64,000 nt of DNA, from positions 744,001-808,000 of the forward strand of contig NZ_SJSC01000001.1 of assembly GCF_004352855.1 (NCBI RefSeq). Direction: 5' to 3'. Source of the stretch: Marinomonas sp. KMM3893. Its GTDB lineage: Bacteria > Pseudomonadota > Gammaproteobacteria > Pseudomonadales > Marinomonadaceae. The notes below the pieces were generated by a model that was not told the DNA's origin, searched no databases, and worked only from the letters and a program-made list of their open reading frames with translations. Shown here one piece after another: positions 62,367 through 64,000 of the stretch; positions within the stretch are counted from its first letter, which is position 1; the number at the start of each line of letters is the position of its first letter. The position numbers were made by a program, and so were the translations under genes.

Positions 62367-63740
62367 CTAACGAGCCAACGCAATTCGAGAGGTTTTTACT
62401 AACTGACGGCGAACACAGATTTGTGGTGCCAATTGATACAAATCGCCATTGCGGCCAATCAATTGGCGAGGTACCTGACTGGCTTTCGCCACTTGCCCAT
62501 TGGCCTCTAAATGCGCGGCTTCACCATGGCAAGGCACCGCTATTTCAGGTTGCACCCAAGAGTACAACTGGCTCAGTTCGTCTTTGCAGGGATGCCCACT
62601 CACATGAATAGTAAGCGCCGTATCTTGCTGCTGTAAGGTGCGGATTTTTCGCCCTTTAAACTGCTCAACCAATCGCATAATCGCCGCTTCATTTCCGGGG
62701 ATCATCATGGCACTAAAAATCACCAGATCATCCGCGTCCAAACTGAGATCAAAACAATTATCAGCGGCCAATCGATTAAGCGTCGCTCTCGGTTCACCTT
62801 GGCTACCCGTGACAACCGCCAACACCTCTTCTCTTGGCAAATAGCCTAAGTGAGCCGAGTCAATGACGGGCACATCATCCGGCCAATAGCCAGTGGCTTT
62901 GGCGGCCCCCACCATATTAATCAGCGAGCGACCTATCAAGGCCAAATAACGCCCTGTCTCTTTTGCGACTCGCCCTAAGGCGACGAGTCTTGCCACATTA
63001 CTGCTAAAACAACCAACGACAACACGACCTTTTTCAGGCGCTATGGCTTGTAACAGCCCCTCGTAACACTCACTTTCTGACAACGAATGCCCATCTCGCA
63101 ATGCGTTAGTCGAATCACACACCATCGCTTTCACACCCGTTTTCGCCAGCGCTTGAAAACGCGAGGGGGAAAACCCTTCACCAATAATCGGCTGTTTATC
63201 AATTTTCCAATCACCAGTATGAAAGACACTCCCTGCTGGGGTATTAATCGTCATCGCAAACGGCTCTGGGACAGAATGAGTTAACGCCAGCCAAGACACC
63301 GAAAAAACACCAATCTGTTGTGTTTCATTTTCATTAACGACAATCACCGGCACCTCATCGGCCAATCCGACTTGGACGAGCTTGCGACGTAGCACTTCGG
63401 CGGTAAAGGCAGTGGTGTAAACAGGGCATTGGAAGCGGCGCCATAAAAACGGCAATGCCCCCACGTGGTCCTCATGAGCATGAGTAATGACAATGCCCGC
63501 GAGGCGTTCTTTTTGTGCTGAGATAAAACTTGGATCGGCCGACACCACTTCTGCAGTGTGAAGATCATCTGGCTTAAGTGGCTCATTAAATGACACCCCA
63601 CAATCTACCATTAGCCATTGGCCGTTATGACCATAAAGGTTCATATTCATGCCAATTTCCCCTGTTCCTCCCAGAGGTAAAAACCACAGATCTTGTTCCC
63701 TTGGTATCAAAGATGAGATAGCTGACTCCCGTTTATGCAA
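62367..63740 (-). CDS. RNase J-like MBL-fold ribonuclease/hydrolase (short form)
   Basis: 457 aa, apparently from a TTG start at 63740 (no other start for about 30 codons). Beta-lactamase fold: LPLGGTGEIGMNMNLYG, VDCGVSF, metal motif HAHEDHVGALPF, FHTGDWKID and VCDSTNALRDGHS. Beta-CASP region: GRVVVGCFSSNVARL and VVTGSQGEPRATLNRLA. Closing motif VSGHPCKDELSQL, then AVPCHGEAAHLEANGQ. It is about 100 residues shorter than Bacillus RNase J and lacks its C-terminal domain. Exo- or endonuclease activity is likely from the motifs but unproven. Confidence 0.85.
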   Translation of the reverse strand: MHKRESAISSLIPREQDLWFLPLGGTGEIGMNMNLYGHNGQWLMVDCGVSFNEPLKPDDLHTAEVVSADPSFISAQKERLAGIVITHAHEDHVGALPFLWRRFQCPVYTTAFTAEVLRRKLVQVGLADEVPVIVVNENETQQIGVFSVSWLALTHSVPEPFAMTINTPAGSVFHTGDWKIDKQPIIGEGFSPSRFQALAKTGVKAMVCDSTNALRDGHSLSESECYEGLLQAIAPEKGRVVVGCFSSNVARLVALGRVAKETGRYLALIGRSLINMVGAAKATGYWPDDVPVIDSAHLGYLPREEVLAVVTGSQGEPRATLNRLAADNCFDLSLDADDLVIFSAMMIPGNEAAIMRLVEQFKGRKIRTLQQQDTALTIHVSGHPCKDELSQLYSWVQPEIAVPCHGEAAHLEANGQVAKASQVPRQLIGRNGDLYQLAPQICVRRQLVKTSRIALAR

Positions 63741-64000
63741 ATAATTTTCTCTATGGTACGCGCTTATTATAAAGATATCAGTTTGCCTAGGAAGCCTGCG
63801 AAACCTTAAGGGACTAAATTCCTCAGATTTGCATAAATTTGATCTTACCCTCTCTTTGTTTACCCACAGTGAAAGTGATTTGGGCTTGCATCAACGCATA
63901 AAACGACCGCACTTAAGTCGATGGCATCAGCGCGGCCATGGTCCGCTTTATTAGGCTTTTGCCGCTGGTATAGGAAACACATAATCGTAAACTAGGTTAT
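63741..64000. other. Right edge of window, no gene recognised
   Basis: The last 260 bp contain no frame I can support on either strand; the next gene lies beyond the window. Confidence 0.6.

Noticed and set aside
1..64000. CRISPR array, rRNA operon, complete insertion sequence, prophage
   Set aside because: No regularly spaced repeats, no rRNA-like sequence, no transposase, integrase or phage structural gene was seen.

Overview
The window looks like a chromosomal segment of a marine gammaproteobacterium, most likely Marinomonas or a close relative in the Oceanospirillales. This is inferred from gene content and protein style (FolE2, TmcA, the EpmA/EpmB/EF-P set, DctPQM with DctB/DctD, prpBCD under a GntR regulator); no database search was possible. 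Coding density is high and base composition is moderate, except for a visibly AT-richer 2 kb insert at about 5.98-7.84 kb. There is no rRNA and no CRISPR array; one tRNA (anticodon CAU) is present.

Layout. 1-4.2 kb: a left-truncated AraC regulator, a zinc alcohol dehydrogenase, an esterase, and an orphan ABC solute-binding protein interrupted by one in-frame amber codon. 4.2-5.9 kb: an SDR and a divergent LysR regulator. 5.8-8.0 kb: about 1.9 kb of unfamiliar genes bracketed by a nearly identical 180-bp direct repeat that duplicates the lysR 3' end and its downstream region, ending next to the tRNA; this is the best candidate for something undescribed. 8.2-13.3 kb: AraC/peroxiredoxin pair, DoxX-like protein, GNAT, NAPE-PLD-like hydrolase, LysR. 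13.4-15.5 kb: a TonB receptor behind a Fur-box-like site. 15.8-19.7 kb: single-chain glycyl-tRNA synthetase, DUF3429, SDR, Lrp-type and DUF5062-type genes. 19.7-24.4 kb: a methylcitrate (propionate) operon, gntR-prpB-prpC-prpD, with a palindromic operator repeated around a clear sigma70 promoter.

24.8-32.9 kb: a chemoreceptor, tmcA, and the TRAP transporter dctPQM, whose large subunit carries an internal insertion of about 110 residues. 33-35.4 kb: convergent uronate oxidation genes (uronate dehydrogenase and a 2,5-dioxovalerate-type dehydrogenase). 35.6-40 kb: a FecBCDE-type iron ABC transporter facing a small protein with the Asn/Trp/His triad of IsdG-type heme-degrading enzymes. 40.2-45.1 kb: gamma-glutamyltransferase, folE2 behind a Zur-like palindrome, a long non-coding stretch with a small ORF and terminator, and an MFS transporter. 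45.2-48.9 kb: a DctB/DctD-type sigma54 two-component system that may act on dctPQM. 49-53.8 kb: c-di-GMP proteins flanking epmA. 54-57.5 kb: divergent deacetylase-like and Pat-like acetyltransferase genes. 57.5-64 kb: small exported Cys-rich protein, DoxX protein, porin, efp with divergent epmB, and an RNase J-like protein.

Working together: dctBD with dctPQM (C4-dicarboxylates), prpBCD (propionate) and the uronate genes all feed the TCA cycle; the TonB receptor, ABC transporter and IsdG-like enzyme fit iron or heme acquisition; efp, epmA and epmB form the beta-lysylation pathway for EF-P.
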